Part shown: piece by piece, positions 1-12,719 of the stretch | Numbering within the stretch: position 1 is the stretch's first letter | Layout of the letters: the number at the start of each line of letters is the position of its first letter | Assembly (NCBI GenBank): GCA_031216445.1 | Contig: CM062219.1 | Span: 15,227,001 to 15,291,000, forward strand | DNA: 64,000 nucleotides | Direction of reading: 5' to 3' | Source of the DNA: Lateolabrax maculatus | Taxonomy: Eukaryota; Chordata; Actinopteri; Acropomatiformes; Lateolabracidae | Made by a program: the position numbers and the translations under genes | The notes under the pieces: generated by a model | Told to the model about the DNA's origin: nothing | Database searches by the model: none | What the model saw: the letters and a program-made list of their open reading frames with translations, nothing else

Positions 1-960
1 AGCTTTGTTATGAAAAATATAAATCCAATACTGCTGTGCACCAAAAAATAATGGTATGAATGGACTCACAGATCAACTTGAAATACATCATTAGATGAAG
101 TGGGATTACATAGCTTCTATGTGTCAAAATATCAATGTACTTCATAAAAAAACTTTGTTTGTCAATTCAACTTCAGTTTCTCCCTGCTTCAGTTTCATCA
201 TCTTTTGGATAAACAATCTGGCTATGCATACAGTAAGCAACATGTTTTACACCTGAGACAACTTCTCTCACTTTAACTGACTGGTATTCTGTAAAATCAA
301 ATTCAGTCTACATGTACGGTCAGCGTTATGTCATTGGAAAAAAAAATGACCTGAGAATGCATTTGATGTTTCACAGCAGATTAGTATGGTTATTTTCCTC
401 TGAATTACTAACCTCAACAAACAGCACTTTTCCATTTTCAATCATGCGTTAGAGTAAACTTTTTAAGGGCTGCAAAATAGGCTTCATGATGTATGCTGCA
501 TATCAATAAGCTTTTATGGAAAACAGTGAGCATAATGACATATATTAAAACTATTGCAGGTACACATTATAGTATTTTAATGGCCATTAAAGCAGGCAGA
601 GTTGTGCTACCGGATGCAGGCTTACTAAGTGTTCAAGCTCTGGACCCATAATCCAAATGCAACTCTATGGGTCTTATTTACTAAGTCAAGTGTTTTCAGT
701 TTAGTGGAGTATTTACTACCACTGATGTTGTAACTGAGCACAGATGCAGTTAAGGGAATTTAAATGCACTGCTGCCTGATACTGGGCCAATACTGAGACA
801 CATCAGCATCTAAGCACAAAAGAAAGTGATAGTTCTCTGCACTTTTTCTGCTATGATATAAATAGTATTTTTCTATTCCTCACTTTCACAAAATAATAAT
901 TATATTTGCAGATTCGAAGTTGTATAGCAATAGTGTCGAAGGGGGTGTTGCTCAGTGCTG
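1..960. other. AT-rich stretch without recognisable gene
   Basis: I see no gene, repeat family or RNA gene here. The sequence is AT-rich with scattered short A and T runs. No frame of convincing length or composition is present on either strand. Confidence 0.6.
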
Positions 961-973
961 CTTTAGCATATAT

Positions 974-997
974 ATACCTATATATATATATAGGTAT
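974..997. repeat. 24-bp perfect AT-rich palindrome
   Basis: A perfect palindrome with ATACCTA on the left, TAGGTAT on the right and alternating TA between them. It could extrude a cruciform. It is probably a simple-repeat by-product; no flanking structure suggests a transposon. Confidence 0.85.
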
Positions 998-1471
998 TAT
1001 ATTATTGTATAATGTGAAGGCATTAATTCAGTATTTGTTAACACTTAAATACCAATACACAGCTGTTCGCCTGCTGCAGTTTGGGTGCTTCAGTCCTTCC
1101 TGTTAGAAATTTGTGCTGTTGAATAAGTGTAAAGTTACTCTAACTAGTGCACACAAATTTCTACATTTTATGACCCTGAATTACTAATTTGTGTTCTGTA
1201 AAAATAAATATCCATGACACTTGATGTTCTTTATTTTTGGCTCAGTTAGACTTGAGTTGCTTGTCCTGCCATCATCTCGACACACACACACTCACAAAAG
1301 ATGTTGAGTCAATGTTGCACTACTGCAGTCAGGGGCGACTAATTTACTCCCTTACTTTTTTACTACATGGTATTTGTGTATGGTTACAATCATTAATGTG
1401 TGTTTGTGCATGCTTTTTTCATAATTGTTATCGAGTCCTTCTCTAGTCTTCTAGCCTCTGCATCATGTGTC

Positions 1472-1496
1472 TGTGTGTGTGTGTGTGTGTGTGTGT
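1472..1496. repeat. (TG)n microsatellite
   Basis: Uninterrupted TG repeat of about 12 units followed by TTTGTG. The cysteine/valine-rich frames across it are translations of the repeat, not genes. Confidence 0.95.
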
Positions 1497-1499
1497 TTG

Positions 1500-2730
1500 T
1501 GTTTTATCTAAATTACTGCACTGGGAGCTGTTCCTATGCACTATTGCTCCGGCCTAATTTTTTCTCAGCTTTTCCCGGGTGTGCACGTGTTTGTAGTTTG
1601 ACTTTTTTGTCAATGATGAGAGCAGGGGGATTAGAACTCATAATAGAGTAATAAAGGCTTATGGCTCTCTAGTTTAAGGTAATGTCATTTTTATGACTCT
1701 AACAAAGACAAAGACATAGAAAGATGGGTCCCAAAGACAGATTTTCATTTTGTGGCCAACTTGACCAAACTTAGGAAAATGAGCAAAAAACATCAGTAAA
1801 TTACAAACCTGTAATTACGATTGATTGAGTAAGCTCCTAACAAAAGTCATGTGGGACAGTTTCCAGTACAGGTATTTAGCTAAATCTTAAATTAAAACAA
1901 TTGGGATAGTAGCATAGCATCCTTAGAGCAGGAACAGACCAAAACTGTTGAGGTCAACCCCTCCTACACTTAGCACCTGTGGGCAGGTCTTGCCATTTAC
2001 AGTTTGGTGCTGCCACAACTATTATTGCTATTTATGTTCACAAGTAAAAAAGATCAATTTAGGACCTCTGGCTGAATTGAGCTTTATGTCACACATAATA
2101 TAATAGGCTGAAGATTGCAATGATTTACAATTATACAACTGATCTCAGGTGTGATTGGTTATAGCATCAGGCTTTTCCAATTCTTCCGCGACACAATTCA
2201 TTCAATTGCAATTTGTCCCTCTGCGCTACCGGCCAGGCTTCAACGTCATGAGGGATTTACTGCAACCCTGCTCAGTTCACTGGTTTTGTGTGTATCTAAC
2301 TTTAATCCTTAGAAAGAACTAATAAGTGCAGCTCCATGCTAGACAGGTTAACTTACCTTACCTTACCTTAATGTTGGGAGATAGGTCACCATTATAGGTA
2401 CATCCTTTAACTTTCACACCTCAGTTGAGGCCCTCAAGCTGTGCTGTTCTACACTTGACTTGTCAACAGACTTGAGGATTATATTTACTCAGCCATAATT
2501 TGAATTGATAAACAAAGACCTAAATAAAATGACATTTGAGGAGAGAGGAATAAATCCTTACATTTCTGTTCTATTGAAGCTAGCATTGTACCAGACATAA
2601 TAGTCCACAATAGTCCTCCTGGGGACAGTGTCTTAGAATTGATCGAGCCACTCTCTAGAAGAGGAGCTTACATGAAACCTCTTTAATTGTCTGTTTCTGT
2701 CACACTCAGTTTGTCTTTCTTGTCCCATAC
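1500..2730. other. Unique sequence, no gene seen
   Basis: No gene, family-level repeat or RNA is recognised. A short TTACC pentamer run of about 3.6 copies lies at 2353-2370. Confidence 0.55.
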
Positions 2731-2731
2731 A

Positions 2732-2763
2732 CCCCCCCCCCCCCCCCACACACACACACACAC

Positions 2764-2822
<59 letters not shown>
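2732..2822. repeat. Compound microsatellite: poly-C, (CA)n, (TA)n
   Basis: Sixteen C residues (2732-2747) run into a CA tract (2747-2764), then about 58 bases of mainly alternating TA with one TACA interruption. It directly adjoins the LINE relic on its right and produces spurious frames on both strands. Confidence 0.95.
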
Positions 2823-2825
<3 letters not shown>

Positions 2826-2839
2826 CTGGATGGTGTAGC

Positions 2840-3540
2840 TGCTTCCTGGCTCATCCTCAGGTGAGTCCCTTCCTCATCCGATGTTTTGGTGCTCTCACAA
2901 CATCTTCTTAAGGGTGCGCTGTCCGAGTTGATCAGGCGACGCTTTCTCAGCCTCGTGTCCCATGGTGTTACAGAGGTCCTTGGACTCTCCCTCCTTGGGA
3001 ATAAAACATCCTTCAGCTGTTTTCCATTTGCCTGGCATCCTAACCCTCCTCCAAATTACTCTCATCAGCCAGGTAGCTTTTGTACACCCAGTATGGGTAG
3101 TCTGGAACACCTTCTGGTGCTGGAGCAGATCCTGCTCTGGACTTCTGGATGACCTCTCTGACCTCTGTGAGTCTTGGTTATGCCATGTCGAACGCCACCT
3201 GTGGCCCTGGGGGATTCAGGGGCCTGTCAGTCTCATCTAGCTCCAGCTTTCGATCTACTCCACCTGCCAGTGTGTTTTCCAACACGGTAGCCACAATGAT
3301 GTCAAATTGTGCCCATTTGTTATTCTCCGTTGCTCTAGGCCACTGCACCCTCTCCTCTCTGTCCTTCACGCCCTGACCTTGACTTGACGTGATGTGTGTT
3401 GCAGTGTTGGAACTCTGCCTCGTTTGCATCCTCAATGATTCTCACTCCCACCTCAGCCATCTCTTGGAGGTTCCTTGCACTGTGGTTTGCCTCCTGGCAT
3501 GGCTACTCCTCTGTCTTACCAAGGTTGGTCCTTGTGCGTG
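2840..3540 (-). pseudogene. Antisense LINE reverse-transcriptase relic
   Basis: Read on the minus strand, two frames resemble the coding region of a non-LTR retrotransposon. The upstream piece (about 3435-3178) carries ERVQWPRATENNKWAQFD and TLAGGVDRKLE, which match my memory of the segment preceding reverse transcriptase in one LINE group. The downstream piece (about 3110-2895) carries MRVIWRRVRMPGKWKTAEG followed by CFIPKEG, typical of the RT fingers region in that group. The two pieces lie in different frames, further stops are present, and the YADD-containing palm is missing. It is therefore a dead fragment whose 3' part ends near the microsatellite at 2822. The clade is not assigned. Assignment as a LINE relic is fairly secure; boundaries are approximate. 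Confidence 0.75.
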
Positions 3541-3639
3541 TAGATGGTTGTTGTTATATATTTGTTATATATACTGTATGTATATATATAAACATAACTA
3601 TCTGAAATACATTGAGAGAATGCAGGTGGATTAATAAGT

Positions 3640-5500
3640 TTGGCTGAAATTGTGGCTTTATTATAAGACATCTACTACATTTCATTTAACACCCGCATCC
3701 ATGGGTTTTCTATGCAGGTACGCAACATGAAATGCATGTCCTCCTCCTAGCTTTAACATAAAATGTTGTGTATCTGTATTTGTGAGTCACAATAGGGTGG
3801 ATTTGAGTCACCTGTGATTCAGTGGAGTGCATCAGGTGGAGAGGAAGAAAACGGAAGTGATTTTCTACATAATGAATGTTGGAGGGAATTATAATACCAG
3901 TGTGTTGTTAAAGCCACAGGGCCAGGGACAAACATCCCTGTGAGCATCTTTTTTTTATCATTTTCCACTTCACCCCTGGATGAGTAATGATCACAGCAAT
4001 GCCCCAAATTCAAAACAACCCCAACCTCGTCTAGAGGTTCAGTGGGATTTAATTTAAGCCTTAAGAACCATAGGTGTATCCACTCATCGATTTAAATTGA
4101 TGCACAGGGCTTAATTTCTATATATGGCTGCATTCATTTCAACCACTTAAATTGAGCCAAAACTAGGGAAAAATTGTACCTGAAATGGCAGAGACAACGG
4201 GTGTATTTTGTCTTTATACTGACACCAAATAATAATTTGTTAGTTTTCTCCAACATTTCTCTCACATGCTCAATTCGGGTCCATCTGCCGCTTGCTCAAT
4301 AAAAAACAACCTTTTTCAGGCTCCATAATCTAATGTGACTATTTTTCAAGAATGCTGACTGAATGATGAAAGTTAAATAAAACATGTATGACACATCAAA
4401 TAGATACAAGTTACAAGCATAGACCCAGTTTGTAGTTGAACATATCTAAAACTTGCCAAGCAGCAGATTCTAAAACACTAAAAAAAATCACAGTGAAAGA
4501 TAGTCTCTGCACCCTCTTTATCTACAACCAGCAGAAGTACCAGCACCAAAAAAATACAATATTTCAATTGTCTAACAAGTGGACGATGCAGGTGGGAAGA
4601 CATTAAAGAAAGCCAGCTCAGCTTTAGGTTCTAAGTAGGCCTCAGTGTTCCTGTGTGGACTAAGCACTGAATGTAAAAGGGAGTGATTAGATTGATTGCA
4701 CTGCAGCTTGTTATGTCTGATGTAATATAGGTTTGTAGTATTTGTTTGTTGTCTGGTTAAATGTTGTGTCCCGTCATTTATGTCAAACAGGGAACTTCTT
4801 GCGATGCAAGACAAATTTCAGAATAATATTCTGATAATAAAGTGAAATCATAACAATTCAGAGCTCTCTCTCTTGCTATAGTAATGACTCCTTTACACTG
4901 TGCAACTGTCCCAGGCGAAAGTTGACAACCACGAGAGAAATTTGGAGAAAGTCTTGGTTATCAGTCACAAATGGTGGTCTGAGATTGTGGCCGAGATTCA
5001 GCAACCACAACACATTGTGGATCCAAATTCCACAATGTGACTGCTGACAAGACTCACGTTTCCAAACCAAGCAGAATAAATGGGGACCTAGAGTAATGCT
5101 ACAGATAAAACATAATTACCTCTAAGACACAGAATTAGCATTCCATGTGACCCTCTTTTCCCTGTAATGACTTCAAATGCCTCCTCTTTTCTTTAGGTTT
5201 TTAGATGCATAGATGGCAAGCGCTACAGCTAAAGCTTATTTATTGTTTTGCTACATTTTCAAAACTTGAGAGCAGTGCAGGACGATGTTGAGTTGATATG
5301 AGTCCGCTTATATTATAATTTTTTTCTATTTCATAGTAGTGCTATGATTCACCAGTCATTGCACCGTCTGACATTCCACAAAATTGATCTTGTGCAGTCT
5401 GATGGCTGGCTACAGCGTGCACTACAGAGGGGAAATGCAACTTTAAGGCTTATTGACTCAATGCAGTGAGCCAGGAGTGAGTTTAAAACAACAGAAAAAA
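3640..5500. other. Unique sequence, no gene seen
   Basis: No gene or transposon is recognised apart from the small hairpin at 5011-5039. Short A and T runs are scattered through it. Confidence 0.55.
5011..5039. repeat. 11-bp inverted repeat (hairpin)
   Basis: CACATTGTGGA and its exact reverse complement TCCACAATGTG are separated by 7 bases. The surrounding bases show no terminator, tRNA or microRNA context. Confidence 0.8.
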
Positions 5501-5670
5501 TGTAAATAGAAGGAAATGGTTTAGAAGTTCAAGACAGGTGTACAGTAATTGCAAAATAAATAAACTGTAATGTAAACAGGTTGTGCCGTAATGTAGTAAA
5601 TGTATATGCGTAATGAGAAACCGGTTGTAAACAGGTAATCAGATGGTTAAACAGCTTGTAAAATAAATGA

Positions 5671-5702
<32 letters not shown>

Positions 5703-6345
5703 AACAGCTAGTAAATAGTACGTAAAAGTAGTATAGTATAAAGGTCTACATCCATCCATGTATCAATATGGTACGAGTAAAGTGACATACTGATGAACTG
5801 GAGAGTTCAACAGTCTTATGGCCTGTGGGATGAAGCTGTCTCTGAGCCTGGTGGTGCAGACCCAGATGCTGCCATTTGCTGGACAGCAGCAGGCAGAAAG
5901 GTTTGTGGCTTGTCCTTCATGGATGGTAGCACCGTTCTGATGATGTGCTGGGCAGTTTTCACCACCCTCTGTAGAGCCTTATGGTCGAGGGCGGTGCAAC
6001 TGCCATACCGTCCGGGGATGCAGCCAGTCAGGATCTTCTCACTAGGGCACCTGTAGACGTTGCAAAGTATCCTGTAGTCCATGTTAAACCTCTACAGCCT
6101 GCGGAGGAGGAAAAGCTGTCTCGCCTCACTGTCTTTGTGATGTTTTCTGTGTGATGAGTCCAGGTCAAACCCTTGCTGATGTGAACCCTGAGAAAACCTG
6201 AAGCTGCTGACTGACGTTGAGATGACGGTCCTGGCACCAAGATGTCAGGGCTCTGACCTCCTCTCTGTAGGCTGTCTCATTGTTACCGGTGATCAGGCTG
6301 ATGACAGTCCCCCCTCGGCGGGGCGGGGGGGCATTGATCATAAGG
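5500..6345 (-). mobile_element. Antisense L2-type LINE, RT C-terminus and 3' UTR
   Basis: The minus strand from about 6345 to 5790 encodes the end of a jockey-superfamily (L2/Rex-like) reverse transcriptase in several frames. In order, I see TVISLITGNNETAYREEV after the catalytic region, then VHISKGLTWTHHTENI, then PSEKILTGCIPGRYGSCTA with LDHKALQRVVKTAQHI, and a terminal serine-rich stretch ending near 5790. Frame changes and stops separate these blocks, so the copy is inactive. The likely 3' UTR runs from 5790 down to about 5500 and contains the (GT)11 tract. This part of the protein is among the commonest fish LINE relics, so identification is strong; the exact clade within L2/Rex is not certain. 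Confidence 0.85.
5681..5702. repeat. (AT)n(GT)11 microsatellite
   Basis: Five AT units followed by eleven GT units, lying within the presumed 3' UTR of the antisense LINE. Confidence 0.95.
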
Positions 6346-6349
6346 TGCT

Positions 6350-8770
6350 GTAGGCCTGTATAAATGATCTCCACAATCAAAAACGAATAGGGAAACATAA
6401 TAATGTATGAAAGGATAGGAGCCGAGAGCCATGGCTGAGCTGGAGCCATGAATAAAGGATAGTCGACTGATATTTTCCTAAGCCTCATTAGACCTTGGTA
6501 CTTGCTGAGTGTGATATCTGTTACAGTACATTACACTAAGATGAATGACAAACAATCTCGGCATGTATAAACCTGCATTGAAATAACAAATCTAACACTT
6601 GCCAGAAAGAGTTTTTGGCAGGGCTTGTTCATGTGCAGTAAGTAGCGTGTCATCAATTTGATTGATTTTTTCCCTTTATGATATTATTTCACGCCATGAC
6701 TTGACTCTCAATTATTTTGCTGCGAATGAGTGACATTATTATAATGTGGGACTTTCTCTCCTCCACTGCTCATCCAGCCACCCACTTTACTCCGTCCCAT
6801 TCTAATCTGCTTCCTTGTTATCATGGCTGACATAATAATGATAATAATATCTTGATCTTGTTCGTAAGAATAAAATGTGTGTATATTCATTCTTATCAAC
6901 ACAGTAACAGATAAATACATTATCATAGTTACATAATGGGTTTCCTAGGAGTTATTGGTATAATTAATACCATCGATTGGTTATGGAGAGACAGGTACCA
7001 TATGACAGAAAATTGCTAAAGTGAAAGTATTAATTGCCTTTATTATTGTCCTCAATGCATTTATTACCCATTACCCATGTCTGTTAGCTTTACTAATGAC
7101 CCAATTAACACACTTGGCTATTGAAATAACGCAAGAAGAGTATGTGATAGAAACTTTATAGTTACACCTACAGCAGGTTTATCCATATTAGGCATCAGCA
7201 TTATTAGATGTTGGTGAGTTACAGTTACCCATGTGTTGGTTGAAGTGTGTTGATGGACATATTTGTCAAGCAATGCTCTAAGTGGCTGGATTATTTAGTG
7301 AAGCTAGTTATGGTCAATATATCATGCTTATTATGATGGGATATTATTCAAATGCCTCTGCACAATCAACTGTGCCTCTTCAATAAAGACTGGACGATAG
7401 AGTACATGTGCTAGAAATGGTCATGTAACAACACAAATGCATACTTACATGTATTGATATTGCACCTTAACTTCAGTGAAGTACATAAAATGGACAGAAA
7501 GCACGGCAAACTGCTCTACATACGACGCCCTGTTAAAGCTGTAATGAAACTAATCAATGCCTAACTCAAGATAAGGTAGAGGGAACACTTCAGACGGAGG
7601 GAAATATTAGGGCTGTGGGGTTTCCTTGTGAAAAATCTTTGATGGATGCAACTGGAGCTGCACTGTTTAGTGGTTAGGAAGCTGGGAATTCTCTCCTGCA
7701 GGTCTAAAGATACAATACCTTGAAAGATATTGATATTTGAAGCCTGAAGGGCTAGCTGGTATCCTTTTCCTCTCCATTCTTTAAAGAATTTCCAAACAGC
7801 ACTTGTGTTGTTTTCTTTGTCAATAAAAAACAGTCATGGAGGCCCTGCTCTTGCAATGTTTAGGTAGCTAATACCCTGACAAGACCTGACAACGAGGCAA
7901 GTGCTGAAAGAAAAGAGCACTATGGGTGAGAGGTTAGGAAGCAGAGGGTATAATTGAAGCGTTCATCTTGCTGATACAAGCATAAAAAGCTGAAGTCTTG
8001 CCTCAAGTACTGGTTTGATTTTGTTCCACTGTCTCTCTCCTACCTTCTTATGGGCCTACACTTAATTTGGAGGCTTCACATTGATGGAGTCTAACCCTTC
8101 TCTGTTGCTAACCTCAGTAAATATGGTTGATCTCTCTTTATTTAATATCATTACACCAAATAACTGCAATGTACAAAGTGACAGATCATTCACTCAGTGC
8201 TGTTTAGGAGGCAGTCTGGATTTTACACTTAAGGTATGACTTGTGGTTTCCAGAGTGCAGGATTGACCATAATTTAATTTGAGTAAACGAGACGAATGTA
8301 CAGAGTCTCAGTCTGTGGAAATATGAGCCTTCCCCTTGATTGCAGCAACAATTTGCGATTTATGCTAAGAGGATGGGTCTACTTCTACAGAACGTGTGGT
8401 GCATGTTTAACAGCCAACACAATTCTCAACACAATTAACGTTAATACTCAACAGCATCCTTTTCGTCTTTTTCGGTCTCATGTGTACGCTCAAAAGCAAA
8501 TGAGGTTTACTGATGCAGTTTGTCATATACGTGATTTTTCCCTGTGCTTGCCAGTGCATGTATTTTCATGCCCACATACCTTTATGTAATCATGTGAGCA
8601 GTGTTATGTGTCATGTGGTTACAAGTACATACCTATGTACAATATTGCATTTAATGTGTGAGTGTGTGTGTATGGTGTAATGGCCAGAGAAAAACTATTC
8701 CCAGTGAGATTAGAGGGAGAGAGTCACCTTATTGGCTGATTAATAATGTAGAAAATGGAGAGCGGTGGCT
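6350..8770. other. AT-rich unique sequence, no gene seen
   Basis: No gene or family-level repeat is recognised. The low-complexity content is low, and several TAAT/ATTA cores occur around 6950-7080. A 97-codon ATG frame at 8296-8589 has no recognisable domain and I treat it as chance. Confidence 0.55.
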
Positions 8771-8788
8771 GCGCATTAAACATTTAGC

Positions 8789-8829
<41 letters not shown>

Positions 8830-8871
8830 TTCCCTAACACATGTACACACAGCACATTAAACATTTAGTCT
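8771..8871. repeat. Near-direct 20-bp repeats flanking a CA tract
   Basis: The bases at 8771-8790 recur at 8852-8871 with two differences; the shared core is CATTAAACATTTAG. The 81-bp period spans the CA microsatellite, which points to a local tandem duplication with CA expansion inside it. Confidence 0.8.
8791..8824. repeat. (AC)17 microsatellite
   Basis: Uninterrupted AC dinucleotide repeat, continued by ACATACAT. Confidence 0.95.
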
Positions 8872-8879
8872 CAAGTGAA

Positions 8880-9480
8880 CGCTTCACCATCACAGACTCC
8901 ATGTTCCTCCATTTGGGCACAAAATTAATTTGCAGTTATAAAAATATACGTGCAGACAAAAAGCAAAGATGGAGCAAACCTAATGGACTCATTCATTGGA
9001 TACATCGTGGGTATAAAAATCTGAAGTCAATTTCACCATGATGCTAATGTTTGTCAAAAAGTATCATGAGGCAGTGTACGTGGTCTGACTGTGAATGAAA
9101 CAGGACTTCTCCACTTTGAGTCTTATTCATTTAATTATTTAAAAAAAGGTTTGCTGAGTTTGCTGGTATTATTCTCACAAAGGAAACAGAGAGAGCATCA
9201 TCTAATGGACCCTGACTCAGTAGTGATTGAGATTCGATATACATTGTAGGCACTATTTAAAGCTGTTAGGGCTCTGTGTTAAACATGGTTTGACCAGAAA
9301 AAACTAAAGGTCTGCTGGTGTTTTGAGTGAGTGAGTGCATTCATTGAAATCTGTGGATTTAAAAGCACATTCTGTCAAGTCAACTCCACGGTTGCTTATT
9401 TGCAAGTGCTTTTATACAGGTTGTCTGCTCGCTCGAACTTCGCCATCACACAGTGGGGTTTGCCATAGTCTTATTCTATA
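8880..9480. other. Unique sequence, no gene seen
   Basis: Nothing recognisable beyond short A runs; no coding frame is supported. Confidence 0.5.
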
Positions 9481-9990
9481 CTGCCACTGGGGGAGCTAAA
9501 GGTGGACATTTTTAAATTCTACTTTACTGGCTTAAAAGGATTAACCTGTTGATATTCTATATTTTCTATGAAAAAAAAAACAAAAACCAACCATGTGTTA
9601 GTCCATTTCACAATACTTACTGACCTCTGCAGCCTCTCTGTGACCCTAAGCCTATTCATTCCTTCTGAGGATGTAAATCTTTACAAACTATATAGTTTCA
9701 TTTAAAATAAATTGATTTGAAACAGCTGGGCACTGTAGTTTTTAGCAAATGTTACTCGAACACGAGTAAATAGTTTATTTATTGGGAACTATTTCAGCTA
9801 CAGATTTGGTGCTCTAGTGAGTATTCATAGCAGCAGGATGTGAGATTGGTTCCAAATAATTCCCACAATGTGGTTTGGAGAACAATTTCTATGGCTCAGA
9901 GAAATTACACTTTAGTTACTACATTGGTTGTTGGTTTGGGTCTTTTGATGGGATTTGTTGACAAGTAAAATGTATACCATCACTTGACTT
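9480..9990. repeat. Possible dispersed fish repeat
   Basis: The stretch reads like a dispersed sequence I associate with percomorph genomes, including GTTACTCGAACACGAGTAAA and CCCACAATGTGGTTTGG. I see no terminal repeats or coding content and cannot assign a class. It is offered tentatively; a copy-number search would settle it. Confidence 0.3.
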
Positions 9991-10400
9991 ATCCTTTAAT
10001 AAAGAATGACATAGCTTTACACATATACAGACAAAGAAGCAAACCTTGAGACTTATCAAACACCTTTATTCTGTTTCCCATTCTAAGAGCAATGCTTAAC
10101 ATGAAGGGTGATGTTAGTTGACAGCCTAAGCCTGTGTCCAGTCACTGACTTATCTGCCCTGAAATACACCATTAAATTCAGGTTGTCCACACTTAAGGTC
10201 CTGAGGGCTTAGTATAGAATTGTATCAGAGAGGGAGTGAAATAATACATGTGTGTGAGTCACTCTCTGAGATCAACTAGGAGCTTTCCATCTAAATGGAT
10301 AGAACCCATGCCATGCTCCAAAAGTTTTTTTTTTATGAGATGGGATGCAATTCTATTTTTATTGTACATTAAGTAGCCCTACATGAAGCGTATTATGCAT

Positions 10401-10417
10401 GTGCACGTGCACGTGCA
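10401..10417. repeat. GTGCAC tandem hexamer with two CACGTG sites
   Basis: Nearly three copies of GTGCAC create two overlapping-spaced CACGTG E-box palindromes. No promoter context is visible. Confidence 0.75.
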
Positions 10418-10683
10418 ACCACTGAAGTACCTGACGTTGTGCTGTACTCCCCTAGGCCACGGGAGGGTGAGCAATATTTCTTTCTCCCCCTTGCTCACAC
10501 TATCGCTCTGCCTCCCTCATTGTTGATGCTTAAACACTCCTCAACAGGGTTGTTCACTGGTCACTGCTGCAGAGGAGTGGAGGGAAAAGGGGAAAGGAGG
10601 GACACTGGTTGGTAAGGAAGGAGAAAGAGATAATAAGACGGAGAGTGCCTGTTGTTACGAGCGTATTTCCTTTAAACTGTTTA

Positions 10684-10728
10684 ACACACACACACACACA
10701 CACACCCACACACACACACACACACACA
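10684..10728. repeat. Interrupted (AC)n microsatellite
   Basis: Two AC tracts of about eleven units each, separated by a single CC interruption near 10705. Confidence 0.95.
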
Positions 10729-10734
10729 GGAGCG

Positions 10735-11095
10735 ACACATTCCCTCACAGTACGTTGCCTCTTCTTTCTTCTGCACTTTTCAATTCCCTCTGTCCCATCC
10801 CTCAATTCCCTTCCTCCTCCACTTTGAATTTCCTTATGCCCTCCATTTTCTCACCTCTCCGTCTTACATGCTGTGCCACTCTTTTCTCTCCTTTGTTGCT
10901 TCTTTCTCTCTTCTCCCCCTTCTGGACTATCTACTTCGCTGGCTACATGCACTTCTGTTAGCCCAGTCCCATTTTCCCAGTCCCTTGTTGTCCAACACAC
11001 CTTTTTCTCTCCTCTATTTTATGTCCCTGTTCTTCAAGTTTATTTCCCACATAGTCACAACCTTTTTCACTTTCATTATTACCTAACCATTCCCC
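10735..11095. repeat. Pyrimidine-rich tract
   Basis: About 360 bases dominated by C and T on the plus strand, with CTCTCC and TTCTCC runs. The overlapping plus-strand frames rich in Ser, Leu, Phe and Pro are a consequence of this bias. No gene is supported. Confidence 0.7.
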
Positions 11096-11099
11096 CAAG

Positions 11100-12200
11100 C
11101 CTTACTCCTCAAATTTTCATTCTCATTGTACTCCAGAAAAAAGACCAGACTAAGTTCTCACTCAGTGTAGGTTTTAATGTATAAGACCATCAGCAATCAC
11201 CAGTTTAATGCCTTAAAGGTACATGTGGTATTTCCATAGTTTGCAGCATCGTTACTTTCAGTGCTACGAGTAACAGTAACATCTTAGTCACCAAATTCAC
11301 TGCTTTTTTTTATTATGACATTTGTTTGTTGAATGTTCAGTGAACATCTAATTGTATACATCCAGTCCCTGGTCAGTTAAACAAAGTCACTAACATGACA
11401 GAAAAATGGATTAAAGAGAATTGCAAAGGCTAACCTGCTTAATTGGCCCTGCCTGACACATACCCCTGCGTTTCTTTTGAGTCAGGATTTTCTCATTTTG
11501 GCAACACCTCTAGAACAAAGCTGCGGGTTGAAAAACCAGCTTTGCATCAATCGTTGTTATCAAGGGTTCTTTTATTGTGCTTTATTTTTAGGGTGACAGG
11601 GTGGACTAACTTCAGGAAAGATTGTTGCTGTACACGCAGAGCCCAAATCTATTACTGGACATACAGCAGATCTGAGGAATGGGCTCAATTAAAACACAAG
11701 GTTTTTACATCAGCTACTGTATTTAAAAGATGATGTGTCATTCCATTCCTTTAAGGCAGACTGCCTAAAGCCATGAAGGCATTGGCTTTTTGTTCAAACG
11801 CTGAGCACAACCTTTGTGTATGTTTTCCTGAAAAGCAACATGTTCTTGCAGAAGCAAAGTAAATAGCATGATGTCATTATGGTGCCTCAAAACACCTGAA
11901 CTTGTTTAGGGTGTATTGGAACCTATTAACGACTTACATGCTGGTGTGTTTATTTTATTATACTAGCCTGTTTCTAGTCTGCTTAATGCTGCTGTGCAGG
12001 AAAGTTTCTGTGTCAATAGGAATGCCAGCTTCCTAGACATTGGTTAAACCGCATTATGACAGTAGCCCGTCGGCTTGTTATAGGTATATCACATAATTAA
12101 GTTGTATCATTTATTTTTATCCCTTACCCAAATGACAAGCAGAGCTACACAATTGTCTCCAGCTCTCAAGATGGTTTGGCCCACTCAGTCTAAAAACTTC
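11100..12200. other. Unique sequence, no gene seen
   Basis: No recognisable domain or repeat. The 96-codon frame at 11443-11733 has no family resemblance and is treated as chance. Confidence 0.5.
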
Positions 12201-12345
12201 TACACAAGTCCTACACAAAACATTGTTGGTTATTCAACAGTTCTTTGGGGTGGTTGAGGTGCTATGTATCACCACTGCCATACACAGAACCTGTTAAGCC
12301 CCTGTATGGTTCTTCAGAGGTTCTCTTCTGGTTCTCCAGCTTAAT
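12200..12345. repeat. Possible MITE-like fish repeat
   Basis: Repeated GGTTCT/AGAACC motifs (GTTCTTTGGGGTGGTTG, ACAGAACC, GGTTCTTCAGAGGTTCTC) resemble a dispersed fish sequence with partly inverted structure. The ends are not defined. Confidence 0.3.
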
Positions 12346-12719
12346 AGTTTAGTTGGGGAAAGAATGAAAAAATAAAAAATCAACATTAAAATTAGATGTA
12401 TTTCCTGAGGGATAAAATCACTTTTTTATTATTATTTATTTATTCTAATATAATTTACTTTATTTAATTTACCATTATCTCAAGGCCCCCCTAGTAGGTC
12501 CCCGGAGCCCCCTTCTGAGCCTCTGCCTTCCTGCTGAGCATTGCATGCAAGTGAATTATTTCCAGTGTGGCCTTCAATGTCACATGCAGGACATAGGGAC
12601 GCATCCACACAGCTTAAAAATATTCTAGCCTGTAATTCATCACCATCACTTTCAGATCATCATTCATAAGTTATTAATAGCCCACTTGTCCTACTAAACA
12701 AAACTGTGGAGAAAAAGAA

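Noticed and set aside
2633..2911. Frames rich in Tyr/Ile, Val/Cys or Thr/His repeats
   Set aside because: They are six-frame translations of TA and CA microsatellites. The same holds for frames over the CA/GT tracts at 10684, 27966, 31264, 44671 and 59792.
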